DNA from: Paracoccus wurundjeri | GTDB lineage: Bacteria; Pseudomonadota; Alphaproteobacteria; Rhodobacterales; Rhodobacteraceae | Length of the DNA stretch: 64,000 nt | Direction of reading: 5' to 3' | Assembly: GCF_030678915.1 (NCBI RefSeq) | Contig: NZ_JAUUTZ010000017.1 | Span: forward strand, 44,711 to 108,710 | Shown here: positions 25,785 to 35,180 of the stretch, piece after piece | Numbering within the stretch: position 1 is the first letter of the stretch | Layout: every line of letters begins with the position of its first letter | Notes under the pieces: generated by a model | The model's database searches: none | What the model was told of the DNA's origin: nothing | The model's input: the letters and a program-made list of their open reading frames with translations, nothing else | Translations under genes and position numbers: made by a program

Positions 25785-27757
25785 GCCGTCATCTGCGCAT
25801 ATGGCTGCCGCTTGCGGCAATACTTGCCATTGGTCTTTGGGGATTCGCGGCGCTTCGGTTACTGCCATGGCCGGAATGGCCCGCCCTGCCCTTCATGCCC
25901 GATCAGATGGATTTACAGCAAATCCTGCTGGCTTTCGGGTTGATGCCGCGCGGCGTGATCGCGCTTCTGGCAGGGGCGGGGCTTGGTTTGTCGGGTGCGA
26001 TCCTTCAAGCGGTGCTGCGCAACCCGGTCGCCGATCCGACGACACTTGGCATTTCGTCGGGGGCGCAGCTTGCCCTTGTGCTGGCGACGATCCTTGCTCC
26101 GGATTTGCTGGCGGTCGGTCGCTGGCCCGTCGCCATGGCCGGTGCCGGACTGGCTGCCGGGCTGGTGCTGATGATCGGGGCACGGCGCAGTTTCGCGCCG
26201 GTCACGATGGTAATCGCCGGGATGCTGGTCGGCATGACCGCCAGCGCGATTGCCACAGCCGTCACCCTCGCGCAGGGGCATTACCTGCTTTCACTGGTGA
26301 TCTGGAACGGAGGCGCGTTGGTGCAGCAGGATTGGTCGGGCGTGCGCTCGCTTGCCCTTGTCGTGACGGGCGGAGGGCTGTTTGCCGCCCTGCTGTCCCG
26401 CCCTTTGCATGTGCTGTCGCTGGGGGCGGAAGGCGCGGCGGGACTGGGGATGAATGTCGCGCTTGTCCGATTGATGGCGGCGGGGTTGGCGGTGTGGCTT
26501 GCCGCCACGGTCTCGGCCGAACTCGGCCTGATCGCGTTTGTCGGGCTGGCCGCTCCTGCCCTTGTCCGGACCGCCGGAGCGCGCGGCATCAAACCACTGC
26601 TGATATGGTCGCCGGTGGTCGGAGCCTTGATCCTGTCTGTCTGCGACGGTCTGGTGCTGACGATCGCAGGCGCAACCGGAGAGATGTTCCCCACTGGCGC
26701 ACTGACCGGGCTGTTCGGCGGGCCGCTGCTGCTATGGCTTCTGCCACGGCTGCGCGGCTCCACCCCACCGGGAACCGAGCGCGCCGAGGGTCCGGCCCCG
26801 CGTCTTGCACATCCGCAACGGATCCTGTCTGGCCTGACTGTGCTGCTTACCGTGGTCGCCTTCATGCTGATCTGGATCGGGCGTGTGCCGGATGGCTGGA
26901 CGGTGCTGGATTGGGAAAGCCTGAACGCCTTTTTGCCCATGCGCCTGCCCCGCCTGATCGCGGCGGCCTCTGCCGGGGCGGCGCTGGCGCTGGCCGGTGC
27001 GATGCTTCAGCGGCTGACCTCGAACCCCTTGGCCTCGCCTGAAGTGCTGGGCGTTTCGGGCGGCGCGACACTTGGCTATTCCGCAGCGGTTTTCGCTTTT
27101 GCCGCGCCGACCAGCCTTGCCCTTGGTGCAGGGGCGATGACCGGCGCAGCGCTGGCATTGGCGTTGGTAACCATCTTCGTCAGCCATCGCGATATGCCCG
27201 CCGAACGGGTTTTGCTGGCGGGGATTTCCGTTTCGGCCCTTGCGGCATCGGTCCTGTCAGCCATCATGGCGACAGGCAGCCCGCAATCATGGCAAATTCT
27301 CGGCTGGCTGAGCGGCTCATCCGCGGGAATCGGCATGCCAGCTGCGCTTTCGCTTGCCGCGGTGGCAGTTGTGGTATGGGCCGCTACTCTTGCCATGCGC
27401 CGCTGGCTAGCGGTTCTGCCACTGGGAACCGGTGTCGCCGCAGGGCTGGGTCTGCCGCTGGCGCTTGCCCGGCTGTCGCTGATCCTGCTGGCGGGACTTG
27501 CCACGGGGGCGGCAACCATGCTGGTCGGACCGTTAAGTTTCGTGGGCCTGATGGCCCCGCATATGGCGCGCCGCATCGGTTTGGCCCGCGCCGGAGATCA
27601 TGTTACCGGCGCAGCTCTGATCGGTGCGCTTTTGATGCTCGCCGCCGATTTCGGCGCACGCATGGCGGGCTTTCCCTATGAATTGCCGCTTGGTCTTTTC
27701 GCCTCGCTGATCGGGGCACCATGGCTGATCTGGCTGATGATGAGGTCGAAATCATGA
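25781..27757 (+). CDS. fhuB: Ferric hydroxamate ABC permease (fused FhuB)
   Basis: 658-residue inner-membrane permease made of two tandem FecCD-type halves (about 1-325 and 345-658), as in E. coli FhuB (about 660 residues). Each half has some ten membrane segments with repeated motifs such as GAGLGLSGAILQAVLRNPVADP (first half) and AGAMLQRLTSNPLASPEVLG (second half). These duplicate the substrate pathway in one chain. It is coupled by ATGA overlaps to fhuD before and fhuC after. Confidence 0.95.
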   Translation: MSRHLRIWLPLAAILAIGLWGFAALRLLPWPEWPALPFMPDQMDLQQILLAFGLMPRGVIALLAGAGLGLSGAILQAVLRNPVADPTTLGISSGAQLALVLATILAPDLLAVGRWPVAMAGAGLAAGLVLMIGARRSFAPVTMVIAGMLVGMTASAIATAVTLAQGHYLLSLVIWNGGALVQQDWSGVRSLALVVTGGGLFAALLSRPLHVLSLGAEGAAGLGMNVALVRLMAAGLAVWLAATVSAELGLIAFVGLAAPALVRTAGARGIKPLLIWSPVVGALILSVCDGLVLTIAGATGEMFPTGALTGLFGGPLLLWLLPRLRGSTPPGTERAEGPAPRLAHPQRILSGLTVLLTVVAFMLIWIGRVPDGWTVLDWESLNAFLPMRLPRLIAAASAGAALALAGAMLQRLTSNPLASPEVLGVSGGATLGYSAAVFAFAAPTSLALGAGAMTGAALALALVTIFVSHRDMPAERVLLAGISVSALAASVLSAIMATGSPQSWQILGWLSGSSAGIGMPAALSLAAVAVVVWAATLAMRRWLAVLPLGTGVAAGLGLPLALARLSLILLAGLATGAATMLVGPLSFVGLMAPHMARRIGLARAGDHVTGAALIGALLMLAADFGARMAGFPYELPLGLFASLIGAPWLIWLMMRSKS

Positions 27758-28527
27758 CCGATACACTGTTTCAGATCGAAAATCTGGTCGTCGATGTTCC
27801 GGGCCGCCGCCTGCTGGACGATATCTCGCTGACTCTGCCGGCCGGACAGGTCATTGCGTTGATCGGGCATAACGGCTCGGGCAAATCGACATTGCTCAAA
27901 GTGCTTGCCCGGCAAATTCCCGCCCTTGGCCGGACCGAATTCGAAGGCCGCGCGTTACAGGACTGGTCCGCCCGCGATTATGCCCGTCGCCTGGCATTCC
28001 TGCCCCAGCATACGCCCCCGGCCGAGGGGATGAATACGCGCGAACTGGTCTCGCTTGGCCGCTATCCGTGGCATGGCGCGATGGGCCGCTTCGGCCCGCA
28101 GGATCACGAGGCGGTCGAACAAGCGATGACGGAATGCGGCATGAGCGCCTTTGCCGATCAACTGGTCGACACGATGTCGGGCGGCGAGCGGCAGCGGGCA
28201 TGGCTGGCGATGATGGTCGCACAACAGGCCGGAACGCTGCTTCTGGATGAGCCGATCTCGGCACTGGACATCGCGCATCAGGTCGAGGTGCTGACCCTTG
28301 TCCGACGCATGTGCCACGCACAGAACCGCAGTGCCGTGATTGTGCTGCATGAGGTCAATATGGCCGCCCGTTTCTGCGATCACATCGTCGCGCTAAAGGG
28401 CGGTAAGCTGGCCATGCAGGGCAGCCCGGATGAATTGATGCGCGAGGAGGCATTGCAGGCCATCTACGGCTTGCCTATGCAGGTGCTGACCCGGCCCGAC
28501 GGCCAGAAGGTCGCCATCCCCGCCTGA
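27754..28527 (+). CDS. fhuC: Ferric siderophore ABC transporter ATPase (FhuC)
   Basis: 257-residue ATP-binding subunit driving the FhuB permease. Walker A is GHNGSGKST (about 38-46), the ABC signature is MSGGERQR, Walker B is TLLLDEPISALD, and the switch histidine is in VLHEVN. ATG 27754 overlaps the fhuB stop (ATGA); the frame extends 11 codons further upstream but that start would overlap fhuB more deeply. The exporter-type ABC gene begins 12 bp after its stop, so the operon continues. Confidence 0.95.
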   Translation: MTDTLFQIENLVVDVPGRRLLDDISLTLPAGQVIALIGHNGSGKSTLLKVLARQIPALGRTEFEGRALQDWSARDYARRLAFLPQHTPPAEGMNTRELVSLGRYPWHGAMGRFGPQDHEAVEQAMTECGMSAFADQLVDTMSGGERQRAWLAMMVAQQAGTLLLDEPISALDIAHQVEVLTLVRRMCHAQNRSAVIVLHEVNMAARFCDHIVALKGGKLAMQGSPDELMREEALQAIYGLPMQVLTRPDGQKVAIPA

Positions 28528-28539
28528 AACGAGGTCCAG

Positions 28540-30240
28540 ATGCTGCGCGAATTCTTCTCATATTACCGGCCTTTCCTTGGGCTGTTCTGGTTGGATTTCG
28601 GCTGTGCAATCGTTTCGGGTCTCCTGGAACTGGTCTTCCCACTGGCGATCACGGGCTTTATCGACGTGCTGCTGCCGCAGGGAAACTGGACGCTGACGGT
28701 GATCGCAGCAGCCGGTCTGCTGCTGCTTTACGCGATCAACGCCGGATTGCTGACCATCGTCATCTATTGGGGGCACAAGCTAGGCATCAATATCGAGACC
28801 GAAATGCGCGCCCGCGCCTTCGATCACCTGACCCGACTGTCGTGGAAATGGTATGACCGTGCCCGCACGGGGAAGCTTGTCGCCCGCGTCACCCGCGATC
28901 TGGAAGAAATCGGAGAGGTCGCGCATCATGGACCCGAAGACGCCTTTATCGCGGTGATGACCTTTATCGGCGCCTTCGTGCTGATGTTCTGGATCCACCC
29001 ATCGCTCGCTTTGATCGTGGTGTTTGTCGTGCCGGCAATGCTGGCTTTGGTGATCTTTTACGGCGGACGGATGACCCGGACATGGAAAGCCATCTACTCT
29101 CGCGTGGGCGATTTCAATGTCCGGCTGGAAGAGGCGCTGGGCGGCGTGCGCGTCGTGCAGGCTTTCGGGAACGAAGCGCATGAAAGCCATCTCTTTGCCG
29201 GCGACAATACCCGTTACCGTCAGGCCAAGCTGGATGCCTATCGGGTCATGGCGGCATCCTCGGCGCTGCAATATATGGGACTGCGGCTGGTGCAGGTCGT
29301 CGTGATGGTGGTCGGGGCGGGCTTCGTATTGGCGGGCAGCCTGACCACCGGCGGTTTTGTGGGTTTCCTGCTGCTGGTCAATGTCTTCTATCGCCCGCTG
29401 GAAAAGATCGCCGCCGTGATCGAGACCTATCCGCGCGGCATCGCCGGCTTCCGCCGCTATCAGGAACTGCTGGCCACCGACCCCGAGATCGCGGATGCCC
29501 CGGATGCCATCGAAGCCCCCGCCCTGAAAGGCGATATCCGTTTCGACCATGTGGGCTTCGCCTATGACGAGGGCCGCCCGATCCTGCGGGAAATCAATCT
29601 GTCTATTCGCGCCGGTGAAACCATCGCCTTTGTCGGACCGTCGGGGGCAGGCAAGACGACGCTGCTTGCATTGCTGCCACGCTTTTACGAACCGAGTTCG
29701 GGCAGCATTTCCGTCGATGGGCTTGCCCTGCCGCAGATGCGCCTGCATGGATTGCGCCGCCAGATCGGACTGGTCAGTCAGGACGTTTTCCTGTTCGGCG
29801 GCACGCTGCGCGAGAATATTGCCTATGGCCGCCTGAATGCCTCGGAAGAGGAAATCCGCGACGCAGCCCGTCAGGCGCAGCTGACTTCGTTGATCGAAGG
29901 CCTGCCCGAAGGTCTGGACACGATTGTCGGCGAACGCGGCGTCATGCTTTCGGGCGGTCAGAAACAACGTGTCGCCATCGCCCGTGCCTTTCTGAAAAAC
30001 CCGCCAATCCTGATCCTTGACGAGGCGACAAGCGCGCTGGACAGCCAGACCGAACGCGAGATCCAATCCGCCCTCGATGCACTTGCCGTGGGGCGGACGA
30101 CGCTGATCATCGCGCACCGGCTGGGCACGATCCGCAACGCCGACCGTATCGTCGTCATGGATAAGGGCCGTATCGCCGAAACCGGAACACATGCCGAGCT
30201 GATGGCAAAGGGTGGTATTTACGCGGCGCTTGCGGCCTGA
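28540..30240 (+). CDS. ABC-exporter-fold half transporter in the siderophore operon
   Basis: 566-residue fusion of a six-helix membrane domain (about 1-310) and an ATPase domain (about 335-566). Walker A is GPSGAGKTT, the signature is LSGGQKQR, Walker B is ILILDEATSALD and the H-loop is IIAHRL; all are intact, so a homodimer would be active. It starts 12 bp after fhuC on the same strand, so it is probably part of the iron operon. It could export a siderophore or recycled ligand, or act as a YbtPQ/IrtAB-like importer or releaser. No siderophore synthesis gene is in the window, and sequence alone does not decide the substrate or direction. Confidence 0.88.
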   Translation: MLREFFSYYRPFLGLFWLDFGCAIVSGLLELVFPLAITGFIDVLLPQGNWTLTVIAAAGLLLLYAINAGLLTIVIYWGHKLGINIETEMRARAFDHLTRLSWKWYDRARTGKLVARVTRDLEEIGEVAHHGPEDAFIAVMTFIGAFVLMFWIHPSLALIVVFVVPAMLALVIFYGGRMTRTWKAIYSRVGDFNVRLEEALGGVRVVQAFGNEAHESHLFAGDNTRYRQAKLDAYRVMAASSALQYMGLRLVQVVVMVVGAGFVLAGSLTTGGFVGFLLLVNVFYRPLEKIAAVIETYPRGIAGFRRYQELLATDPEIADAPDAIEAPALKGDIRFDHVGFAYDEGRPILREINLSIRAGETIAFVGPSGAGKTTLLALLPRFYEPSSGSISVDGLALPQMRLHGLRRQIGLVSQDVFLFGGTLRENIAYGRLNASEEEIRDAARQAQLTSLIEGLPEGLDTIVGERGVMLSGGQKQRVAIARAFLKNPPILILDEATSALDSQTEREIQSALDALAVGRTTLIIAHRLGTIRNADRIVVMDKGRIAETGTHAELMAKGGIYAALAA

Positions 30241-30352
30241 GACATCCATCGACCCGGCGGATGGTGCCCGGCACCTTCATCCCGAGTCACGCCCCGCGCG
30301 TATTGCGTTGAATCGGAAACGCCGGTTATTTGCGTGTCGCAACGACCGGGGC

Positions 30353-30438
30353 GGGGCGCTGCCCGTCGGCGGCAGGTCTCTTGAACCAGTGGCGCGACCC
30401 GCCGGCGAACCCCAAGGTATTTGGACAAAGAAGAAGCA
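30353..30438 (+). repeat. Dispersed intergenic repeat, copy C (long)
   Basis: Long form of the element in the 262-bp gap between the convergent ABC half-transporter and M20 genes. It contains GCGCTGCCCGTCGGCGGC, GGTCTCTTGAACCAG and AAGGTATTTGGACAAAGAAGAAG. It aligns along its full length with copy D read on the opposite strand. The remainder of this gap shows no gene. Confidence 0.7.
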
Positions 30439-30502
30439 GAGGGAGTGGAACCGGACGGGCCGCGAAACGCTTCAGTCAGGCCAGGCTGCCCCCTGTCATT
30501 CC

Positions 30503-31669
30503 TCAGGCAGCAGGCATCCGCGCCTCAATCATGCCAGCATACCAGCTTGACCCGGCCGGAATTGCGTCATCATTGAAGTTATAGGCCGGATGGTGAACCA
30601 TGGCAGTGTCGCCATTGCCGACAAAGATATAGGCGCCCGGACGCTCGTTCAGCATATAGCTGAAATCCTCACCGCCCATCATCGGCTGCATGTCGAGATT
30701 CACCTCGCCCGCAATCTCGCGTGCGACATCGGAGGCCCAGACGGTCGCCTCATCGTCATTCATCGTCACCGGGTAGCCGCGCTGGTAATCCACCTCGGCA
30801 CTTGCGCCCATGGCGGCCGCAATATTGGTGGCCACGCGTGTGATCCCCTCTTGCAGCTGATCGCGAACTTCGGGAGCAAGGCTGCGGGCGGTGCCTTTCA
30901 GCGTGACGACTTGCGGGATCACGTTATGCGCAGTCGAGTCAGTCTGAACGACGCAAACCGAAACCACGGCGTTTTTCAGCGGATCGATATTCCGTGACAC
31001 AACGGATTGCACCGCGACGATGATCTGAGCGGCCGTCAGCGTCGTGTCGATACATTCATGCGGTTTGGCGGCATGACCGCCCTTGCCGGTCACGGTGATC
31101 TCGAATTGATCGGCAGCGGCCATCATCGCGCCGGGTTTGATCGCGAACTGGCCGGTGGGAATGCCCGGCATATTATGCATCCCATAGAATTCATTGATCC
31201 CCCAGCGCTCGGCCAGACCATCCTTGATCATCGCCTCGCCGCCTGCGCCGCCCTCTTCGGCGGGCTGAAAGATGACAATGGCGGTGCCGTCGAAATTGCG
31301 GGTCTCGGCCAGATATTTCGCCGCGCCCAGCAGCATGGCGGTATGCCCGTCATGGCCGCAGGCATGCATCTTGCCCGGTGTCTTCGAGGCGTATTCCAGC
31401 CCGGTCTGCTCGATGATCGGCAGGGCGTCCATATCGGCACGAAGCCCGACCACCCGGCCCTTCGTGTCGGTCTTGCCCTTGATGACGCCGACAACACCTG
31501 TCTGGCCAATTCCCTCGGTCACCTCATCACAGCCGAATTCGCGCAAAAGTTCGGCAACCTTTCCGGCAGTGCGGTGAACGTCATAAAGCAATTCCGGGTT
31601 CTCATGGAAATCGCGTCGCCACGCGGTGATCTCGGGCAGAAGTTCTGCAAAGCGGTTTTTGACTGGCAT
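30503..31669 (-). CDS. M20 family metallo-amidohydrolase
   Basis: 388-residue cytosolic amidohydrolase of the hippurate/N-acyl-amino-acid hydrolase (M20D) group, which releases amino acids from N-acyl conjugates. Key residues are RADMDALPI (77-85), HACGHDGHT with C104 and H106 as metal ligands, the catalytic PAEEGG (E138/E139), GKGGHAAKP in the dimerisation domain, and MMGGEDFSYM near the C-terminus. It lies 72 bp after the FAD oxidoreductase gene with AGGAG before its ATG, as the third gene of the minus-strand arm of the peptide-transporter locus. That context suggests it deacylates or hydrolyses the imported compound. Confidence 0.92.
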   Translation of the reverse strand: MPVKNRFAELLPEITAWRRDFHENPELLYDVHRTAGKVAELLREFGCDEVTEGIGQTGVVGVIKGKTDTKGRVVGLRADMDALPIIEQTGLEYASKTPGKMHACGHDGHTAMLLGAAKYLAETRNFDGTAIVIFQPAEEGGAGGEAMIKDGLAERWGINEFYGMHNMPGIPTGQFAIKPGAMMAAADQFEITVTGKGGHAAKPHECIDTTLTAAQIIVAVQSVVSRNIDPLKNAVVSVCVVQTDSTAHNVIPQVVTLKGTARSLAPEVRDQLQEGITRVATNIAAAMGASAEVDYQRGYPVTMNDDEATVWASDVAREIAGEVNLDMQPMMGGEDFSYMLNERPGAYIFVGNGDTAMVHHPAYNFNDDAIPAGSSWYAGMIEARMPAA

Positions 31670-31741
31670 GATATTCTCCTTTTACGAGCAGGATGCGACC
31701 ATATTGCAGTTTGCGCAAGAGGCAGGAATATCGGATCCGGC

Positions 31742-33085
31742 CTACAGATCGGGACCAAGAACAATCTCCGAACCATCCGAAAACCGTCCGAAACGGAAGC
31801 GGGACAGGTCGAATTGCGTTTCCCCGCCGCGGATCAGATCGGCCATGACACGCCCCACGCCGGGACCGATACCGAAACCGTGGCCGGAAAGGCCGGTCGC
31901 GATGAAGAAGCCCCGGACCGGCGTCTCGTCCAGCACCGGAACCTGATCGGGCATGGTGTCTATCATCCCTGCCCAGGCCGCCCGTATCCGGGGACGACCG
32001 ATTTGGGGAAATGCCTTGGCGAAATCGTCCTGAAGCTGCCTTAACCGGGCGGGATTGGGATCGGGGTTCAGGACGCGCATCGCCTCGAAAGGCGTGTTGC
32101 GATCCGCATCCCACCGCCGCGGCGTCGTCCAGGCGTCGGGATAACCGCGGGGCGCGAAAAGCTGTAACCGGGTCTGGCCGAGATCGCGGCGGATTTGCGG
32201 AAGATACTGGCGCAGATGCCGAAACGCGGATGGGCCGATCCAGAAGTCATGCGCCGTGCCGGGGGCAAGCGTATAGCCGCCATCGGCGCGACGGCGAAAG
32301 GCGAAAGCAGAGCTGGCCGCCGCACCGGACCAGAATTCGGGGATTGCTTCGGTTGCCGCTACGGTTCCCCGCACCGAAAGCTGCGGCAGGGACAGCCCCG
32401 CATTGGCCGCGAACAGTCCCGACCACGCGCCGCCGGCCAGCAATACACGATCGGCCCTGACCAGCCCGTCTTCCGTCATCACGCCCGACACCTGCCCCGC
32501 CGCAGTCTCGATGGCGCGGACCGCGCAATGTTCACGGATAGCGACCCCTTCACGTGCTGCCAGCCGCGCGATCGCCGGAACCGCGACGCCGGGTTCGGCC
32601 CGCATATCCGAAGCCGTGGTCAGGGCACCCTGCCATCCCATGTCGTTGGGCAGTTTCCCGGAGAGTTCCGATTTGCCCATGATCCGGCTGTCCAGACCAT
32701 ACGGAAGCGCGATTTTCAGCCATTGCTCGTATTTCGCAAGCGTGGCTTCGTCCGGGGCAAGATAGCTGACCCCGCATGTCGTCAGCCCAAGCTCGCCGCC
32801 GATTTCCTGGGCAAGCCTACGCCATAATTGCCGGGCAGCCAGCATGATCGGCAATTCGGCCTCGTCGCGCCCCTGCGCCCTGACCCAGCCCCAATTGCGC
32901 GAGGATTGTTCGGCAGCGATCAACCCTTTCTCGCACAGGACAACCGACAAGCCATCGCGGGCAAGATAAAGCGCCGTCGTAACCCCGGCGATGCCACCGC
33001 CGATCACAATGGCATCGGCAGCCTTGGGCAGATCGTCTCTGAATTCTGGCGGTGTCGCCGAAGAAATGGGCGGATCGCCCTTCAT
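31742..33085 (-). CDS. FAD-dependent amine/amino-acid oxidoreductase (DAO family)
   Basis: 447-residue flavoprotein of the D-amino-acid oxidase/glycine oxidase-like fold. The dinucleotide-binding motif is VIGGGIAGVTTALYLARDG (about 27-45). SSRNWGWVRAQGRDEAELP is typical of the opine/sarcosine-oxidase-like branch, and the C-terminal GLSGHGFGIGPGVGRVMADL closes the FAD site. The start overlaps the stop of the upstream ATPase gene by 4 bp, so it is made together with the transporter. Likely role: oxidative deamination or demethylation of the imported amino compound. Substrate not determined. Confidence 0.88.
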   Translation of the reverse strand: MKGDPPISSATPPEFRDDLPKAADAIVIGGGIAGVTTALYLARDGLSVVLCEKGLIAAEQSSRNWGWVRAQGRDEAELPIMLAARQLWRRLAQEIGGELGLTTCGVSYLAPDEATLAKYEQWLKIALPYGLDSRIMGKSELSGKLPNDMGWQGALTTASDMRAEPGVAVPAIARLAAREGVAIREHCAVRAIETAAGQVSGVMTEDGLVRADRVLLAGGAWSGLFAANAGLSLPQLSVRGTVAATEAIPEFWSGAAASSAFAFRRRADGGYTLAPGTAHDFWIGPSAFRHLRQYLPQIRRDLGQTRLQLFAPRGYPDAWTTPRRWDADRNTPFEAMRVLNPDPNPARLRQLQDDFAKAFPQIGRPRIRAAWAGMIDTMPDQVPVLDETPVRGFFIATGLSGHGFGIGPGVGRVMADLIRGGETQFDLSRFRFGRFSDGSEIVLGPDL

Positions 33086-34914
33086 GAATGCGTCACCGGA
33101 TCGACCAGCACACGATGCCCGGGCGCGACTTCCGCGTAAACCGATGGTTGCGCAACATGACCGATGGGATAAATGGGTGACGGGATCGGCTTGAATGTCA
33201 GATCCTCGCTGATCTTCTTCCGGCGCGGATCGGCAACCGGGACGGCCAGCATCAGCTGCTTGGTATAGCTATGCTGCGGGTTTTCGAAGACCTGAGCCCG
33301 GGTTCCCATCTCGACGATCCGGCCCAGATACATGACGCCGACATGATGGCTGACCCGTTCCACCACGGCCATGTCGTGGCTGATGAACAGCATCGAGATA
33401 CCCAGATCCTGCTGCAATTCCATCAGCAGGTTCAGCACCTGCGCCTGAACCGAGACATCAAGCGCCGACACCGCCTCATCCGCCACGATCAGCTTGGGAT
33501 TCAACGCAAGAGCGCGCGCGATGGCAATCCGCTGACGCTGGCCGCCCGACATTTCATGCGGGTAGCGGCGCATGAAACTTCGGGGCAGTTCGACCCGATC
33601 GAACAGCGCGGCAATCCGGTCTTCGCGTTCCGAACGGCTGCCGATACCATAATTCTGCATCGGCTCGGCCACCTGATCGTACAGCTTCATATGCGGGTCA
33701 AGACTGGCGAAGGGATCCTGGAAGATCATCTGCATATCGCGCCGCGCCTTGCGCAGTCCCGATTGCGACAGCGCCAGAATATCGGTGCCATCCAGATTGA
33801 CGGTGCCGGATTCCGGTTCAACCAGACGAAGAAGGGAACGGCCGCAGGTGGATTTTCCGCAGCCCGATTCACCGACCAGAGACATGGTTTCCCCGGAATT
33901 GATGGTGAAGGAAACATCCTCAACCGCATGAACCAGTGCCGTCGTGCGACGAAGAATGCCACCCTTGACGGCAAAACGTGTGGTCAGATTGCTGACCGTC
34001 AGCAGTGGCCGGGGATCCTTTACGATAATCGGCTCTGGCTCGCCAAAGCTGCCGTCATGCATCAGGCGCAGCCGCTCGGGCGCGGGCTTGCCGGTCATCT
34101 CGCCCAGCCGCGGCACGGCAGCCAACAGCATCCTGGTGTAATCCTCGCGCGGATTTTCGAAGATCTGCTCGGCGCTGCCTTCCTCGACCTTGTCGCCGCG
34201 ATACATCACCACAACACGGTCGGCCATTTGCGCGACCACCGCCATGTCATGGGTAATGAACATCACGGCGATCTGCTTTTCGCGTTTCAGCCTGTCGATC
34301 AGGGCAAGAATTTCGGCCTGAATGGTCACATCAAGCGCCGTCGTCGGCTCATCGCAGATCAGCAGGCGCGGCTCGCAGGCCATGGCGATGGCGATGACGA
34401 CCCGCTGGCGCATGCCGCCGGATAATTCATGTGGATACTGATCAAGACGGCGCTCCGGCTCGGGGATACGCACCTGTTTCAAAAGCTCGATCGCACGGGC
34501 GCGCGCATCGGATTTTTTCAGGCCCCGATGCTCGATCAGCCCTTCAGTCAACTGATCTCCGACGGTGAAAACCGGGTTCAGCGCGGTCATCGGTTCCTGG
34601 AAGATCATGCCGATCATATTGCCACGGATATCCCGCATGACCGGCGTATCCTGTTTTGCAAGATCGATCGCCTCGCCTTTGCCGGTATCGAACATCAGCC
34701 GGCCGTTAGTGATGGCCCCGCCGCCAAACTCGACCAGTCTCATCAGCGACAGCGAACTGACCGATTTCCCGGAACCGGATTCCCCCACGACGCAGACGCA
34801 TTCGCCAGGCTTGATGTTGAAACTGACATCCCTGACGCCGACGACGACGCCATCATTCGTCTCGAACTCGACCCGCAGTTTTTCAATGGAAACAAGAGGT
34901 TTTTCGTCCAGCAT
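33082..34914 (-). CDS. Fused dipeptide-type ABC ATPase (DppD-DppF in one chain)
   Basis: 610-residue protein with two complete ABC ATPase domains. Domain 1 (about 5-270) has [16 protein letters not shown] and [12 protein letters not shown]. Domain 2 (about 300-570) has [17 protein letters not shown] and [12 protein letters not shown]. Both end in the oligopeptide-type C-terminal extension ([20 protein letters not shown] and the matching segment near 555). It supplies both ATPases for the divergent SBP/DppB/DppC genes. It is first in the minus-strand operon, before the FAD oxidoreductase and M20 genes. Confidence 0.94.
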   Translation of the reverse strand: MLDEKPLVSIEKLRVEFETNDGVVVGVRDVSFNIKPGECVCVVGESGSGKSVSSLSLMRLVEFGGGAITNGRLMFDTGKGEAIDLAKQDTPVMRDIRGNMIGMIFQEPMTALNPVFTVGDQLTEGLIEHRGLKKSDARARAIELLKQVRIPEPERRLDQYPHELSGGMRQRVVIAIAMACEPRLLICDEPTTALDVTIQAEILALIDRLKREKQIAVMFITHDMAVVAQMADRVVVMYRGDKVEEGSAEQIFENPREDYTRMLLAAVPRLGEMTGKPAPERLRLMHDGSFGEPEPIIVKDPRPLLTVSNLTTRFAVKGGILRRTTALVHAVEDVSFTINSGETMSLVGESGCGKSTCGRSLLRLVEPESGTVNLDGTDILALSQSGLRKARRDMQMIFQDPFASLDPHMKLYDQVAEPMQNYGIGSRSEREDRIAALFDRVELPRSFMRRYPHEMSGGQRQRIAIARALALNPKLIVADEAVSALDVSVQAQVLNLLMELQQDLGISMLFISHDMAVVERVSHHVGVMYLGRIVEMGTRAQVFENPQHSYTKQLMLAVPVADPRRKKISEDLTFKPIPSPIYPIGHVAQPSVYAEVAPGHRVLVDPVTHS

Positions 34915-35095
34915 CCGCTATCCCCGGCCAATCGATCCGAATCGAGGCTAACGCGAGACCGTGGAATGTCAAAGCCGAACTTCGTGAGGCTGTTGAGGAT
35001 AGGGCTTGCCATGACCCTCAGGATTGTTTGAAACTGACAGAATTCCGCAAGAACAACCAACGGCGCCAAAGACCGATGGAAAGCAGGGGAAGAAA

Positions 35096-35123
35096 TTGAT
35101 AAACTATATAAAAACAATATCTT
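35096..35123 (+). promoter_or_regulatory. Candidate promoter for the solute-binding/permease operon
   Basis: TTGATA (35096-35101) and TATCTT (35118-35123) with a 16-bp spacer, in a locally AT-rich stretch about 55 bp before the first binding-protein ATG. The 266-bp divergent region (34915-35180) must also carry the promoter for the minus-strand ATPase operon, which I could not place. Confidence 0.35.
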
Positions 35124-35180
35124 ACATCTCCTGCTTGCGCGCAGAAAACGCGGTAAATCACTTCCAACGGGAGAAAAATC

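Noticed and set aside
25540..27042. 500-codon plus-strand frame overlapping fhuD and fhuB
   Set aside because: Out of frame with the clear FhuD and FhuB products; Arg/Ala/Gly-rich with no domain.
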